A DNA stretch of 64,000 bases from JAJDUF01 sp965214295 (GTDB lineage: Bacteria > Chloroflexota > UBA11872 > UBA12225 > JAJDUF01). A model generated the notes under the pieces. It saw nothing but the letters and a program-made list of their open reading frames with translations, searched no databases and was not told the origin of the DNA. Positions 25,474-35,400 of this stretch are shown here, piece after piece (positions within the stretch are counted from its first letter, which is position 1; the number at the start of each line of letters is the position of its first letter). Location of the stretch: the NCBI GenBank assembly GCA_965214295.1, contig OZ243944.1, forward strand, positions 1,302,001-1,366,000, read 5' to 3'. The position numbers and the translations under genes were made by a program.

Positions 25474-26139
25474 GTGCTGCTCAATTTCCGCGATCCGATC
25501 GAGACGCTCATCATCGTGGTGGCCTTTGTGGTGGCCATCTCGGTCCACGAGGCGTCACACGCCGCTACCGCTAACTGGCTCGGCGACCCTACCGCCCGCC
25601 TCATGGGACGGATGACGCTCAACCCGCTGCGGCACCTCGATGTGCTCGGCACGATTTTCCTCGTCGTGGTGGGCTTTGGCTGGGGAAAGCCGGTCCTGGT
25701 GGATGAGCGCCGCCTGCGTCACGGCCGGCAGGGGGCGGCGTTGGTTGCGGCGGCCGGTCCGCTGGCCAATCTGGCGACTGCGCTCCTTGTCGTGAGCGTG
25801 TTGGTCATCGCGGCTACGCTCGGCACGGATATTCGCGGCACCTGGCGCGACGCGGCGGGGATCATTATTCTCATCAGCGTCATTCTGACAGCGTTCAACT
25901 TCTTGCCCATCCCGCCGCTCGACGGGTTCGGAGCGTTGCTGGGTGTGCTCCCCGGCGAGCTTGCGGAGCAACTGGAGGGACTGCGGCAGTATGGCCCCGG
26001 CATTCTCCTGGCCATATTCGCGCTGAACTGGATACTGCCGATTAATCTCTTCTGGACAGTGATGTCTCCGCTCGTGGAGGTTATCCAGCAGATCATCGCG
26101 TTGTGGGAACAGGGCTTGCGTGCAGTTCTGCTATCGTAG
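25474..26139 (+). CDS. Site-2 protease family (M50) intramembrane metalloprotease
   Basis: A polytopic zinc protease of 221 residues. HEASH (25-29) is the HExxH zinc motif, followed by MTLNPLRHLDVLGT and VVGFGWGKPVLVDERRLRHG, and the third ligand lies in NFLPIPPLDGFGAL (about 142-155). This compact form, without PDZ or CBS domains, is common next to scpA/scpB. It cleaves membrane-embedded substrates, and its target here is unknown. It starts with GTG. The next gene, an HD-domain protein, overlaps its end by 20 bases, so the two are an operon with scpA and scpB downstream. Confidence 0.92.
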   Translation: MLLNFRDPIETLIIVVAFVVAISVHEASHAATANWLGDPTARLMGRMTLNPLRHLDVLGTIFLVVVGFGWGKPVLVDERRLRHGRQGAALVAAAGPLANLATALLVVSVLVIAATLGTDIRGTWRDAAGIIILISVILTAFNFLPIPPLDGFGALLGVLPGELAEQLEGLRQYGPGILLAIFALNWILPINLFWTVMSPLVEVIQQIIALWEQGLRAVLLS

Positions 26140-26635
26140 CCGTCAGTGGTGGCGCAGCCTCGGCGCGGAGCTACCCGCTGCCGACCGCGACTTGGTCCGG
26201 GCGCACTTGAGCCAGCCGCAGTACACTCTCTTCGCGGCGCTGCTGTCACGAGACCAAGTCCATGCCGTCGCCGTGTACCGAGCGATCCTCCGCGACCACC
26301 CCGCCACCGCAGACGATCCCGACGTAGCGGTCGCGGCGCTCTTGCACGATGCCGGGAAGGTGGGCACGCGGCTTTGGCACCGCGTTGCCTACGTGCTGCT
26401 GCAAGACTTTGCGCCGGGACTGCTCCGCCGGCTGGCGCCGGTGAGTCCGCACGACGCTCGCTACCCTTTCTATGCCTTGCGCGAGCATGCCCGGTTGGGG
26501 GCCGGGCTGGCTCATGCCGCCGGGTGCAATGCGCGGGTGGCGCGAGCCATCTCCCAGCACCACAGGCCGGCAGCGGCGCGGCACAGCGAGGATGTCCTGG
26601 TGCGGGCACTGCAAGCTGCCGACACGCAGGAGTAG
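26120..26635 (+). CDS. HD-domain phosphohydrolase-like protein
   Basis: A 171-residue cytoplasmic protein with the HD metal motif ALLHDAGKV (His76-Asp77), an upstream His in the RDQVHAVAVYR helix, and later candidate metal ligands in REHARLGAGLAHAAG and SQHH. HD proteins hydrolyse phosphoesters, often nucleotides or cyclic dinucleotides, and the substrate is unknown here. The GTG start lies inside the protease gene (20-base overlap), implying translational coupling. The next gene, scpA, begins 24 bases after its stop. Confidence 0.8.
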   Translation: MQFCYRSRQWWRSLGAELPAADRDLVRAHLSQPQYTLFAALLSRDQVHAVAVYRAILRDHPATADDPDVAVAALLHDAGKVGTRLWHRVAYVLLQDFAPGLLRRLAPVSPHDARYPFYALREHARLGAGLAHAAGCNARVARAISQHHRPAAARHSEDVLVRALQAADTQE

Positions 26636-26659
26636 AGCCGAGAAACGGCACGATTGGCC

Positions 26660-27472
26660 ATGGCAACTGAAGTGTCCGGAACCCAAGCGCCGGCACCGCG
26701 GACACCTACGACCGCTGCGTCGCTCCTGCCGGGCTTCCCGTTCGTGCGCTTGCCGTCGTTCGATGTCCACCTCCCAACCTTCGACGGGCCGCTGGAGCTG
26801 CTGCTCGGGTTGCTGCGCGAAGGGGACTTGGCAATCACGGAGCTAGCCCTCGTCCAAGTGACCGACCAGTATCTGGCGCACGTGCAGGCATTGCGCGAGC
26901 TGGACGTGGAGGCTATCGCCGGTTTCCTCGCGGTGGCCGCCCACTTACTGGTCCTGAAGTCACGGGCGATTGTGCCGCGCGAGCAGCCGGTCCACACGGA
27001 GGAGGATGAGGCGGAATCGGAGGACGAGCTGGTCGCGCGGCTGCGTCTCTATGCCGCCGCTCAACGGGCCGCCGGAGTGCTGGCGGTGCGGCAGGCCAGC
27101 GGCGAGCAGGCTTTCGCGCGCAGTACACCACCGGCGTTGCCGCAGCCGTCCCCGTCGCCCGGACCCAAGGCCGAACCGGCGCAGCTGGCCCTGGCCTTGC
27201 AGGGCATGCTGGCGGCCCGCTCCGCCGACCTCCCCGCGGCGGAAGCCCAACTGCCGCGGCTTCCGTCCCTCGACCGCCGCATCGAGGACATTCACCGGCG
27301 GCTCCGCACGAGTAGCCGCGTGTCCTTTGGTGATCTGACTTCCCCATCGGCCGGCTCGGCCGAGTTGGTTGTCACCTTCCTTGCCGTGCTCAACCTCTGG
27401 CACACTGGCGAGATAGCAGTGCAGCAAGAGCGGCTCTTCGGCGACATCTGGATCGCGCGGCCGCAGCATTAG
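26660..27472 (+). CDS. scpA: Segregation and condensation protein A
   Basis: The kleisin subunit of the SMC-ScpA-ScpB chromosome condensation complex. In its 270 residues the N-terminal SMC-neck-binding region is clear (FDGPLELLLGLLREGDLAI, VTDQYLAHVQAL, AGFLAVAAHLLVLKSRAIVP). The variable middle is Pro/Ala-rich, and the C-terminal winged helix (ELVVTFLAVLNLWHTGEIAV, FGDIWI) binds the SMC head. About 35 residues precede the usual start. ATG 26660 is used, with a TTG at 26654 in frame. The gene order protease-HD-scpA-scpB is operon-like. Confidence 0.93.
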   Translation: MATEVSGTQAPAPRTPTTAASLLPGFPFVRLPSFDVHLPTFDGPLELLLGLLREGDLAITELALVQVTDQYLAHVQALRELDVEAIAGFLAVAAHLLVLKSRAIVPREQPVHTEEDEAESEDELVARLRLYAAAQRAAGVLAVRQASGEQAFARSTPPALPQPSPSPGPKAEPAQLALALQGMLAARSADLPAAEAQLPRLPSLDRRIEDIHRRLRTSSRVSFGDLTSPSAGSAELVVTFLAVLNLWHTGEIAVQQERLFGDIWIARPQH

Positions 27473-27503
27473 CGCACCGTGCGCCGGATCGCCCCCTCGA
27501 CAG

Positions 27504-28004
27504 GTGGCTGGGAGAGACGTGTCTACCGAGCAGGACAATACGCAAGCGCCGGCGCTCGGCTTGGCGGCCTTGGTCGAGTGTCTGCTGTTTGTCGCTGGAC
27601 GGCCGCTCGCGGTCAACGAGCTGGTGCGTGCCCTTTCGACACCGGCCGCAGCGATCCACGCCGCCATCGAGGAGTTGGGGGCGCGCGGCAACGGGCACGG
27701 TCTGCTGGCCCAGCGTTTCGGTGACCGGGTTCAGCTCGTCACGCACCCGGCGGCGAGCAGCCTGGTTCAGCGCTTCTTGGGGGCGGAAACGCGGTCACCG
27801 CTGAGGAAGGCCGAGCTGGAAGCGGTTCGTGGCGTGAGCTGCGACCGACCTTTGGCGCAGCTGCTCGCGCGGTCTTTGATCGAGGTTACCGGGCGGCGGG
27901 AGACACCCGGCCGGCCGTATATCTACGCGACGACGCTAGAGTTCCTCGAAACCTTCGGCCTATGCTCATTGAAAGAGCTGCTTCCCATTGAGTCGGACCA
28001 TTGA
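27504..28004 (+). CDS. scpB: Segregation and condensation protein B with an internal deletion
   Basis: The dimeric winged-helix partner of ScpA, 166 residues against the usual 180-200. The first winged helix is normal (ALVECLLFVAGRPLAVNELVRAL). In the second, the family segment resembling LSxAALETLAIIAYRQPVT is missing: SPL runs directly into RKAELEAVRGVSCDRPLAQL. The C-terminus is normal (GRPYIYATTLEFLETFGL). About 17-18 residues forming the first helix of that domain are lost, cleanly in frame, so dimer or ScpA contacts may differ. GTG 27504 is used. GTG 27519 with GGGAGAGA is an alternative. Confidence 0.88.
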   Translation: MAGRDVSTEQDNTQAPALGLAALVECLLFVAGRPLAVNELVRALSTPAAAIHAAIEELGARGNGHGLLAQRFGDRVQLVTHPAASSLVQRFLGAETRSPLRKAELEAVRGVSCDRPLAQLLARSLIEVTGRRETPGRPYIYATTLEFLETFGLCSLKELLPIESDH

Positions 28005-28034
28005 CGGGGGAGTGGTCAGTAGTTCCGCCTCACC

Positions 28035-28110
28035 GCCCTGGCCGGGCCCCCTATGGCCCTTTGACAAGGGGTGGGCCTATTCCCTGCTCCCTTCTCTGAA
28101 AGGAGGGAGT
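28035..28110. repeat. Degenerate family-D repeats in the scpB-fumC gap
   Basis: GGCCCCCTATGGCCCTTTGACAAGGGGTGGGCC and CTCCCTTCTCTGAAAGGAGGGAG form two inverted repeats (about 28040-28075 and 28088-28110). The gap 28005-28256 contains no further gene-like signal except the fumC Shine-Dalgarno. Confidence 0.45.
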
Positions 28111-28256
28111 GATGCGCTGCTCCGTAGCGGGAGGTGGTTGGGACTTGGCGCGTCATGGCGTAGACTCAAGGAGACAACTGACCAAGCGTCGCTGCCGGTC
28201 CTGGCACCGCCAGAGGCAGCGTTGCCTGGTCACAAGCACCACAAGGAGTAGCACCA

Positions 28257-29687
<1,431 letters not shown>

Positions 29688-29707
29688 GAGCTGCCGATAG
29701 TCAGGTG

Positions 29708-30001
29708 TCACGGAGCGACGGCGACGGGACGCCGACCGTTGTTCGCGGGACGAGGAGAAAGGCCCGGTGTGCGTAGCTCCGCTTGAAGCGACTGCCGCAA
29801 GTCTTCTTCGGTGCCAACACCGTCGTAGATGAAGGCCAACCCTTGGGTAAGCGCGCCGATCAAGCGGACGGTCAGCGAATTGCCCTGCAACTGCGGCAAG
29901 CGGTGGACCTGTGCCGCCTCGATGCGGAGCAGCTCGTGCAACGGGATGCTCCCGTCGAGATACTGCCGCGCGGCGTTGGCGAGGGTCTGAGAGGTGTCCA
30001 T
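29708..30001 (-). CDS. Small hypothetical protein
   Basis: A 97-residue soluble protein. ATG 30001 has GGAG six bases upstream, while the frame stays open to 30058 (ATG without a site). It has a helical N-terminus (LANAARQYLDGSIPLHELLR), a middle with GNSLTVRLIGALTQGLAFIYD and a Pro/Arg-rich tail. I recognise no family. The 'RQYLDGSIPLHEL' segment resembles short helical regions seen in DUF-type regulatory proteins, but that is too weak for a call. It is convergent with fumC. Confidence 0.55.
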   Translation of the reverse strand: MDTSQTLANAARQYLDGSIPLHELLRIEAAQVHRLPQLQGNSLTVRLIGALTQGLAFIYDGVGTEEDLRQSLQAELRTPGLSPRPANNGRRPVAVAP

Positions 30002-30127
30002 GTCTAGCTCCGGATCAGCTGCGACTAGGCTTTGTTGGTGTCTGTCTGTCGTTGCCATAAAAAAATACCATCTATCTGTTATTCTCCCCGGCCGGCGTGT
30101 TCCCGCCGCCGTTGCGACAAGGGGACA

Positions 30128-30155
30128 TGGATTCCCGCGTGCGCGGGAATGACGG
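30128..30155. repeat. Family-B hairpin GGATTCCCGC...GCGGGAATGACGG
   Basis: GGATTCCCGC-GTGC-GCGGGAATGACGG in the divergent gap upstream of the ThuA-like gene. Confidence 0.75.
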
Positions 30156-30203
30156 GCCAGGGCAAGCAGAGCGACCGGCGCTGTGTTTCGGAAAGGAACA
30201 GCC

Positions 30204-30845
30204 ATGAAATCGGCATTGATCGTCCAAGGCGGCTGGCAAGGCCATGAGCCGGCGCAAGTAGCCGAGATTCTCGCCAGTGCCCTGCGCGACGAGCAGTTTG
30301 AGGTGACTATCTCCGATACGTTGGAGTCATTTGCCGACGGTGAGCGTATCTCCGCCCTGGACCTCATCGTTCCCGTCTGGACGATGGGTACCATCGAGCA
30401 GCACCAGCTCCAGCCACTACTGCGGGCCGTGCGGGAGGCCGGCGTCGGTATCGGCGGGGTGCATGGCGGGATGGGCGATGCCTTCCGCACCGCGACCGAG
30501 TATCAGTTCATGGTCGGCGGGCAATGGGTCGCGCACCCGGGCGGCGACGGTGTAACGTACACGGTGCAGATCGGCCCAGCTCCCAGTCCGATTACCGCGG
30601 ACCTCAGCGATTTCGAGGTCACGAGCGAGCAGTACCTGATGCACGTTGATCCGGGGAATACCGTGCTGGCAACGACACTGTTCGGCGATACCGTGATGCC
30701 GGTGACGTGGGCGAAACGGTACGGCAACGGACGGGTCTTCTACTGCTCGCTCGGCCATCAGGCAGCTATCGTCCGCATGCCACCCGTGCTGACGATGGTG
30801 ACGCGCGGCCTGGTGTGGGCCGCCGCCGGCAAACGGTATGCCTAG
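30204..30845 (+). CDS. ThuA-like glutamine-amidotransferase-fold protein
   Basis: A 213-residue cytoplasmic protein of the ThuA/trehalose-utilisation family, a class I amidotransferase-like fold without the usual Cys-His-Glu triad. LIVQGGWQGHEPAQVAEIL opens the fold, with LIVPVWTMGTI, GIGGVHGGMGDAFR, MVGGQWVAHPG, YLMHVDPGNTVLA and the late GRVFYCSLGHQ. ATG 30204 is supported by AAAGGAA. Homologues take part in sugar (keto-trehalose-type) catabolism. No sugar gene is adjacent here. Confidence 0.85.
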   Translation: MKSALIVQGGWQGHEPAQVAEILASALRDEQFEVTISDTLESFADGERISALDLIVPVWTMGTIEQHQLQPLLRAVREAGVGIGGVHGGMGDAFRTATEYQFMVGGQWVAHPGGDGVTYTVQIGPAPSPITADLSDFEVTSEQYLMHVDPGNTVLATTLFGDTVMPVTWAKRYGNGRVFYCSLGHQAAIVRMPPVLTMVTRGLVWAAAGKRYA

Positions 30846-30884
30846 CGGGGGGCGGGTGAGGGCTAGAACCCTGGGATAGCTGCT

Positions 30885-31457
30885 ATGTCGGTACGTAAAG
30901 AAGGCGACACGCGCGAAGTGGTCGTTGATCTCGACGACTGGACGGACCTTGCCGATCGGAAGATCAAGGAAGCACAGGCCGCCGGCCACTTCGACAAGCT
31001 GCCCGGTTTTGGCGAGCCGTTGCAGCTCTACGACAATCCGCACGAGGGCGATTGGGCTCTGGCGCACCGCATCTTGCGGAACGCCAACATCAGTCCGCCG
31101 TGGATCGAGCTACAGCAGCAGGTCCAGCGCCGCAGCGACGCCCTCCGCACCAGGCTGGCGCAGGTCGGACGGCAGTTGCATGACCGGCACCAACGGCTGC
31201 TGACGCTGCCTCTTTCGGAACGGGTGCGCGCTGCCGAGCGACTCCGTGCGGACAGCGCTGCGGAGCGGACATGCTACCTGCGCGCGGCGGCGGCGCTGGA
31301 CCGCCTGCTGACTGCCTACAATGTGGCGCTGCCCCGGCACCTCTTCTGGCTCCAAAAGCCGCGCTTCACACCACAGCGCGCTGCTGCGACCTTCGACAAG
31401 GCTTGCCCGCCGCTCGCCGGTGACTCGATGGCACAAGAGGAGGTACCGGTGAGTTGA
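30885..31457 (+). CDS. DUF1992 (DnaJC28-like) protein
   Basis: A 190-residue soluble protein. The DUF1992 core is clear in the first ~75 residues (ADRKIKEAQAAGHFDKLPGF, GEPLQLYD, LAHRILRNANISPPWIEL). A long charged helical region follows (LQQQVQRRSDALRTRLAQVG), and the tail is basic. Function is unknown. The human relative is DnaJ homologue subfamily C member 28, but no J domain is present here. It is convergent with the OsmC-like gene, with stops 4 bases apart. Confidence 0.88.
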   Translation: MSVRKEGDTREVVVDLDDWTDLADRKIKEAQAAGHFDKLPGFGEPLQLYDNPHEGDWALAHRILRNANISPPWIELQQQVQRRSDALRTRLAQVGRQLHDRHQRLLTLPLSERVRAAERLRADSAAERTCYLRAAAALDRLLTAYNVALPRHLFWLQKPRFTPQRAAATFDKACPPLAGDSMAQEEVPVS

Positions 31458-31461
31458 GGCA

Positions 31462-31911
31462 CTATGGGGATGCGGGCGTGGAGAGGACGAGTGAATCATC
31501 GAAGGTGATCTCGCTGGCCAGGGTTTTATGCACCGGACAGCGGACGGCGATCTCGCGCAAGCGACCCACCTGATCCTCGTCGAGCGGCCCGGTCACGGTT
31601 ACTCTGGTGCGGATACGGTCGAGTAGCCCCTGTTCGGTTTCACAATCGGCACAGTCTGCGGCGTGGATGCGGTCGTGGTCAAGCTCGACAACAACATCCT
31701 CCAGCGGCCACTGCTTGTGGGCGGCGTACAGGCGCAGCGTGATCGCCATGCAGGCCCCCAACGCGCTCAAGAGCAGCTCATACGGTGTTGGTCCTTGGTC
31801 ACGCCCACCGACCTCTAGCGGTTCATCGGCCGTCAGCGTATGACTGCCCGTGTTGATGCGCTGGGTGTAGCCGCCGGCTGCGGTCCCACCGACGATGACG
31901 TTCTCGGCCAT
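31462..31911 (-). CDS. OsmC-family peroxiredoxin-like protein
   Basis: A 149-residue protein. ATG 31911 is preceded by AAAGGAG. Family landmarks are GGRDQGPTPYELLLSALGAC with peroxidatic-position Cys54, an acidic middle with an extra DCADCE pair (about residues 90-95), and the second redox Cys in CPVHKTL (about residue 125). OsmC/Ohr proteins reduce organic hydroperoxides using the two cysteines. The additional Cys pair is a minor oddity. It is probably expressed alone. The thiN-like gene upstream ends 86 bases before its start. Confidence 0.92.
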   Translation of the reverse strand: MAENVIVGGTAAGGYTQRINTGSHTLTADEPLEVGGRDQGPTPYELLLSALGACMAITLRLYAAHKQWPLEDVVVELDHDRIHAADCADCETEQGLLDRIRTRVTVTGPLDEDQVGRLREIAVRCPVHKTLASEITFDDSLVLSTPASP

Positions 31912-31996
31912 TGGAAGTACTCCTTTGTAGGCTTGTGTCGGCTGGCGGAAGTATGCCAGCGCGGGTTTCGGGGGCCGTGTGCGGCAGTGCCGGAGG

Positions 31997-32665
31997 TCAG
32001 TCGGGGCGCTGGTGGATAACGAGCAGGAGGCCGGTGGCAACGGAGATGCTGGCGACCGGGGCCGTCATGACGTTGCTGACGCCGCGGGCCCGGCCAAAGG
32101 CCAAGTCTTCACCGGCGAGTGCATACTGCAAACCGCGCGTGGTAATCCCGCTGGCCCGGCCGGCCAGCGGGAGGAGTGCTACGATATCGCCGACGGTGCC
32201 CGGCACGTCAACGGACTGCCCGGCACGCACCACCAGCGCCGTCGCCGTCGCTTCGACCAAGCGGAGGCGCACACCCGTGGGCCAATCGGCTGCGAGCAGC
32301 AAGACGTTGGCCAGGCTATGATCGAGACGTGCCCCACCCGTCGCGCCAACCAGATCAATGTCCGTCGCGCCTTGGTCCAGGGCCAACTCAATGGCTAGCT
32401 CAGTGTCGGTGGCATCCTTGTCGGCCGGGTGGCGCTGTACCTGGCAACCGGCGGACGTGAGACGCGCGACGGTCTCCTGGGGCAGCGAATCGAGATCGCC
32501 GACCAGATAGTGTGGCGCGATGCCCACGTCCAGCAGCCGGCGCGCGCCCCCATCGGCAGCGATGACGAGGTCCGCAGCACGCACCGCCGCCAGCGCGGCC
32601 CCGGCCAGCCGGCCCGACCCATTGGGAACTACCACGGCATGGATGGCGGCGGTAGGATTTGTCAT
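31997..32665 (-). CDS. Thiamine pyrophosphokinase
   Basis: Transfers pyrophosphate from ATP to thiamine, giving the cofactor thiamine diphosphate. The 222-residue protein has the expected blocks: LVIAADGGARRLLDVGI, YLVGDLDSLP, HPADKDATDTELAIELAL and VGATGGARLDHSLANVLLL in the N-terminal catalytic domain, then a shorter beta-sandwich thiamine-binding domain (LPLAGRASGITTRGLQYAL). The start at 32665 is chosen because conserved sequence begins within 10 residues. Upstream in-frame codons look non-coding. Confidence 0.92.
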   Translation of the reverse strand: MTNPTAAIHAVVVPNGSGRLAGAALAAVRAADLVIAADGGARRLLDVGIAPHYLVGDLDSLPQETVARLTSAGCQVQRHPADKDATDTELAIELALDQGATDIDLVGATGGARLDHSLANVLLLAADWPTGVRLRLVEATATALVVRAGQSVDVPGTVGDIVALLPLAGRASGITTRGLQYALAGEDLAFGRARGVSNVMTAPVASISVATGLLLVIHQRPD

Positions 32666-32835
32666 GGGCACGTCGGGGGGGCCGGATTGCTGCTCTACTG
32701 GCAATGCTACTCCGTTAGCGTAGCGGCTGACCATGTCTTGGGCTATGCTGGTGGGAGTTGTGGCGTGACCGGCTCTGTCTGCACTGTCACCCTAGCGCCG
32801 GCAGAGGCCGGTGGCGCGCTGCCCTGAGGCCTACG

Positions 32836-33574
32836 ATGACGACGACTGCCGATGCAAGCATGGCCGCCACCATGTTGCCCTACCGCCAGCAGGGCGACAT
32901 TGACTACGCCGGCCTCGACGTCGATCCCGGCGAACGGGAGCTACCGCCCGACGCCATGGAGCAAGAATCGGCTGTCCAGGAACTGCTCGGTCTGCTCGCC
33001 AGTCGTTTCATCGACTCCGGGCAGCGCCCGGACCCCTTCCTTAGTAGCAATACGATCCTCTGCTACGACCCCAAAGACCTCAATGTCCGCGTAGCCCCGG
33101 ACGTGTACCTGGCCTTTGGGGTGGACGCCCCGGCGATCCGGCCACGCAAGCTGTACCTACCCTGGGAAGTGGGCAAGCCGCCGGACTTGGCCGTGGAAGT
33201 GGCGTCAGCCAGCACGGCGCGGCCGGACGTGACCGCCAAGCGGCGCATCTACGCCTGCATCGGCGTGCCCGAATACTGGCGGTTCGACCCGACTGGGGGG
33301 CAGTATCATGGGCAGGCATTGGCTGGGGAGCGGCTAGTGGAGGGGTTGTACCTCTGCTGGGCGCGGAAACTAGAAACTACCGCGACTGTATGGCCCGGCC
33401 ACGGAGACCTACGTAGAGCACTGGCGCGAAGTGGCGGCTGCCCGGCTGGCAGCCGAGGCCGAGCGCGATGCAGCCGAGTCTCGTGCCACTGTCGAGCAGG
33501 CCGCCTGGCTAGTTGCCGAGGAGAGGGTACGGCAGCTTGAGGCGGAGTTACGTCGCCGGCAAGCGGAAAGATAG
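32836..33574 (+). CDS. Uma2-family (DUF820) putative endonuclease, frameshifted near the C-terminus
   Basis: A PD-(D/E)XK-like Uma2 protein. NVRVAPDVYLAFGVDA carries the conserved Asp, DLAVEVASAST is the ExxS-type core, and TAKRRIYACIGVPEYWRFDP is the terminal block. From about 33365-33395 the coding signal moves to another frame, where ATETYVEHWREVAAARLAAE leads into a long coiled coil ending in RRRQAER and a TAG at 33572. The first frame otherwise runs through unlike sequence to 33540. Uma2 proteins are abundant in Chloroflexota and cyanobacteria and have no agreed function. Confidence 0.7.
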
Positions 33575-33679
33575 CTTTGCTACTCTCCAGGGCTGCCTCT
33601 ACGATGCCGGCTGGCGGCTTTCGCCGCAGTGTCGAGGTGCGGACCAGTACCGTCAGGACGGCGTGAGCCGAAATCCGGA

Positions 33680-33713
33680 CCGCCTGACACCATACGCTCA
33701 TGCCAATGACGGG
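33680..33713 (+). repeat. Left copy of a 34-bp direct repeat flanking the MFS gene
   Basis: CCGCCTGACACCATACGCTC (33680-33699) and the following ATGCCAATGACGGG match 29 of 34 positions at 35268-35301, in the same orientation. The 33575-33728 gap holds no gene. Confidence 0.6.
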
Positions 33714-33728
33714 AGGCGCGAGAGACGG

Positions 33729-35060
33729 CTACGAGAGGCGGCGGAGGGCGGGCACGCGCGTCAGGAAAACCAGTGCCAGGAGCGCACAGCCGGCGCCACT
33801 CACAGCGATAGTCAGGGGCGCACCGGCGTAGCTGGCGAGGGCGCCGATGAGCAGCATCCCAACCGGCGCCAGCCCTTGGTCCAGCAAACGAATGCTCACC
33901 ACGCGCCCCCGTAGCTCGTCGGGTGTGGTCGTGATGATTAGTGTTTGGGTCATAGTGGACTGGATGGCCGCGGCCGTCCCCACCCCGATCAACAGGAAGG
34001 CCGACAGCGGTATCCACCGGGCGAAGCCGAAGGCCGTCAGGAGCAGGCCGTAGCCGACGATGGAGCCAACGAGCACGGCGCCCTTGGCTCGGAAGTCTCC
34101 GACGACGATCAGACCGAGCACGGCGATGATCGAGCCGATGGCGGTGGCGGCGGTCAGCGTGCCCAGGAGCGCCGGGCCACCGGTGAGTACGTCTCGCGCG
34201 AAGACCGGCAGTAGCTCCCGATACGGTTGGGCCAGAGTCACCGGCACTAGCCCCAAGAGCAGCAGCGCCCGAATGGCCGGATCGCGCCACACGTAGGCAA
34301 AGCCTTCACGCAGGCTACTGCCCGCCGACCGTCGTGGTTGCGGTTTGCTCACGGCCGCCCTACCGAGCGGCAGCCAGATGGTCAGCAGGGCAGCGAGGGC
34401 GTGGGAGAGCGCCTGCGCGATGTACGTCACCAGCGGCCCGCGCCAAGCTAACAGCACCCCGGCTATCGCTGGGCCGGTAAATCGAGCCGTGGTCATGGCC
34501 GCGGAGCTGAGTGTCACTGCGTTGAGGAGGCTGGAGAGTGGCACCAGGTTGGAGAGCAAGGCTTGTCGCGCCGGCAAGCGGATGGAGCTGGCCGTACCCA
34601 GGACCGCCACCGCGACGAAGAGGTGCCACACCTCCAGCGCATCGAGCGCTACCAGGAGGGCCATGACGGCGTGCGTGAGCGTGTTGGTAGTCTCTGCCAC
34701 TAGGATCACGCGCCGCCGGTCAGCGCGGTCCGCCAGCAGCCCGCCGACGAGGCTGAACAGGAGCCGGGGCGCCCCGCGCACGGCACCTAACACACCTAGC
34801 AGGAGGATGGAGCCGGTCAGCTCGTACAGGAGCCAACTGTGAGTGATGGAGGACATCCAGTAGCCGGCCGACGAGGACATACGGCTGGCCCAGAACAGCC
34901 GATAGCCGGCGTACCGAAAGGCCTCCAGCGACTGGCCGGCTCCACGGTGGAGCCACCAGCGCGGGCGGACCGGCGCGGCGGTGCCGGCGGGTGTGGTGGC
35001 AGCTACAGGTAGCGGCGGCGCCGCTGGCTCCGGCGCTGTTTGGTCCCGTGGGGGGATCAC
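33729..35060 (-). CDS. MFS transporter (EntS/MFS_3-like exporter)
   Basis: A 443-residue integral membrane protein with about 12 transmembrane helices after a Pro/Ala-rich N-terminal tail of ~40 residues. FRYAGYRLFWASRMSSSAGY starts helix 1, and the loop 2-3 motif GGLLADRADRRRVIL matches the MFS motif A (GxLaDrxGrkxxl). The second half begins near residue 250 with ALLLLGLVPVTLAQPYRELL. The sequence type fits drug or siderophore exporters of the EntS subgroup. The substrate is unknown. The gene is flanked by a degenerate 34-bp direct repeat. Confidence 0.9.
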   Translation of the reverse strand: MIPPRDQTAPEPAAPPLPVAATTPAGTAAPVRPRWWLHRGAGQSLEAFRYAGYRLFWASRMSSSAGYWMSSITHSWLLYELTGSILLLGVLGAVRGAPRLLFSLVGGLLADRADRRRVILVAETTNTLTHAVMALLVALDALEVWHLFVAVAVLGTASSIRLPARQALLSNLVPLSSLLNAVTLSSAAMTTARFTGPAIAGVLLAWRGPLVTYIAQALSHALAALLTIWLPLGRAAVSKPQPRRSAGSSLREGFAYVWRDPAIRALLLLGLVPVTLAQPYRELLPVFARDVLTGGPALLGTLTAATAIGSIIAVLGLIVVGDFRAKGAVLVGSIVGYGLLLTAFGFARWIPLSAFLLIGVGTAAAIQSTMTQTLIITTTPDELRGRVVSIRLLDQGLAPVGMLLIGALASYAGAPLTIAVSGAGCALLALVFLTRVPALRRLS

Positions 35061-35129
35061 GTCGAGGATGCTGCCCGAACTCGGCAGCGCACGTCAAGCG
35101 GACGCAGAGACGAGGCAGGGAGCCGTCAC

Positions 35130-35245
35130 CGTCATTGCGGCGGAAGCCGCAATCCAGACCCAGCGGAGTGCCGGCTCCGCCTCCCTATGGTCCCCTCGCT
35201 GCGGCAGGGAGACATGGACTGCGGCGCAAGCCGCAGTGACGAGAC
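35130..35245. repeat. Paired inverted family-A hairpins
   Basis: GTCATTGCGGC-GGAA-GCCGCAATCCAG (35132-35158) and GGACTGCGGC-GCAA-GCCGCAGTGACG (35215-35241) face each other across about 57 bases, a BIME-like arrangement in the 480-base gap upstream of the MFS gene. Apart from these repeats, 35061-35542 shows no gene. Confidence 0.7.
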
Positions 35246-35267
35246 AGTAGACAACACCGTCGTTAGG

Positions 35268-35301
35268 CCGCCTGACAACCTATGTTCATGCCAGTGACGG
35301 G
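35268..35301 (+). repeat. Right copy of the 34-bp direct repeat flanking the MFS gene
   Basis: CCGCCTGACAACCTATGTTC (35268-35287) plus ATGCCAGTGACGGG, five mismatches from the copy at 33680-33713. Confidence 0.6.
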
Positions 35302-35400
35302 GCAGGAGGCGTGCTTGCACCGCTTTCCCCGACCCTAGGCCATAGTAAGCATGGGGCGCACGGATCGCCGGAGCAGTTTCGGTACGACGGTTCGCGCTAT

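Noticed and set aside
33729..35301. An IS or integrative element around the MFS gene
   Set aside because: The flanking repeats are degenerate and direct, and no transposase, integrase or terminal inverted repeats are present. Kept only as a repeat observation.
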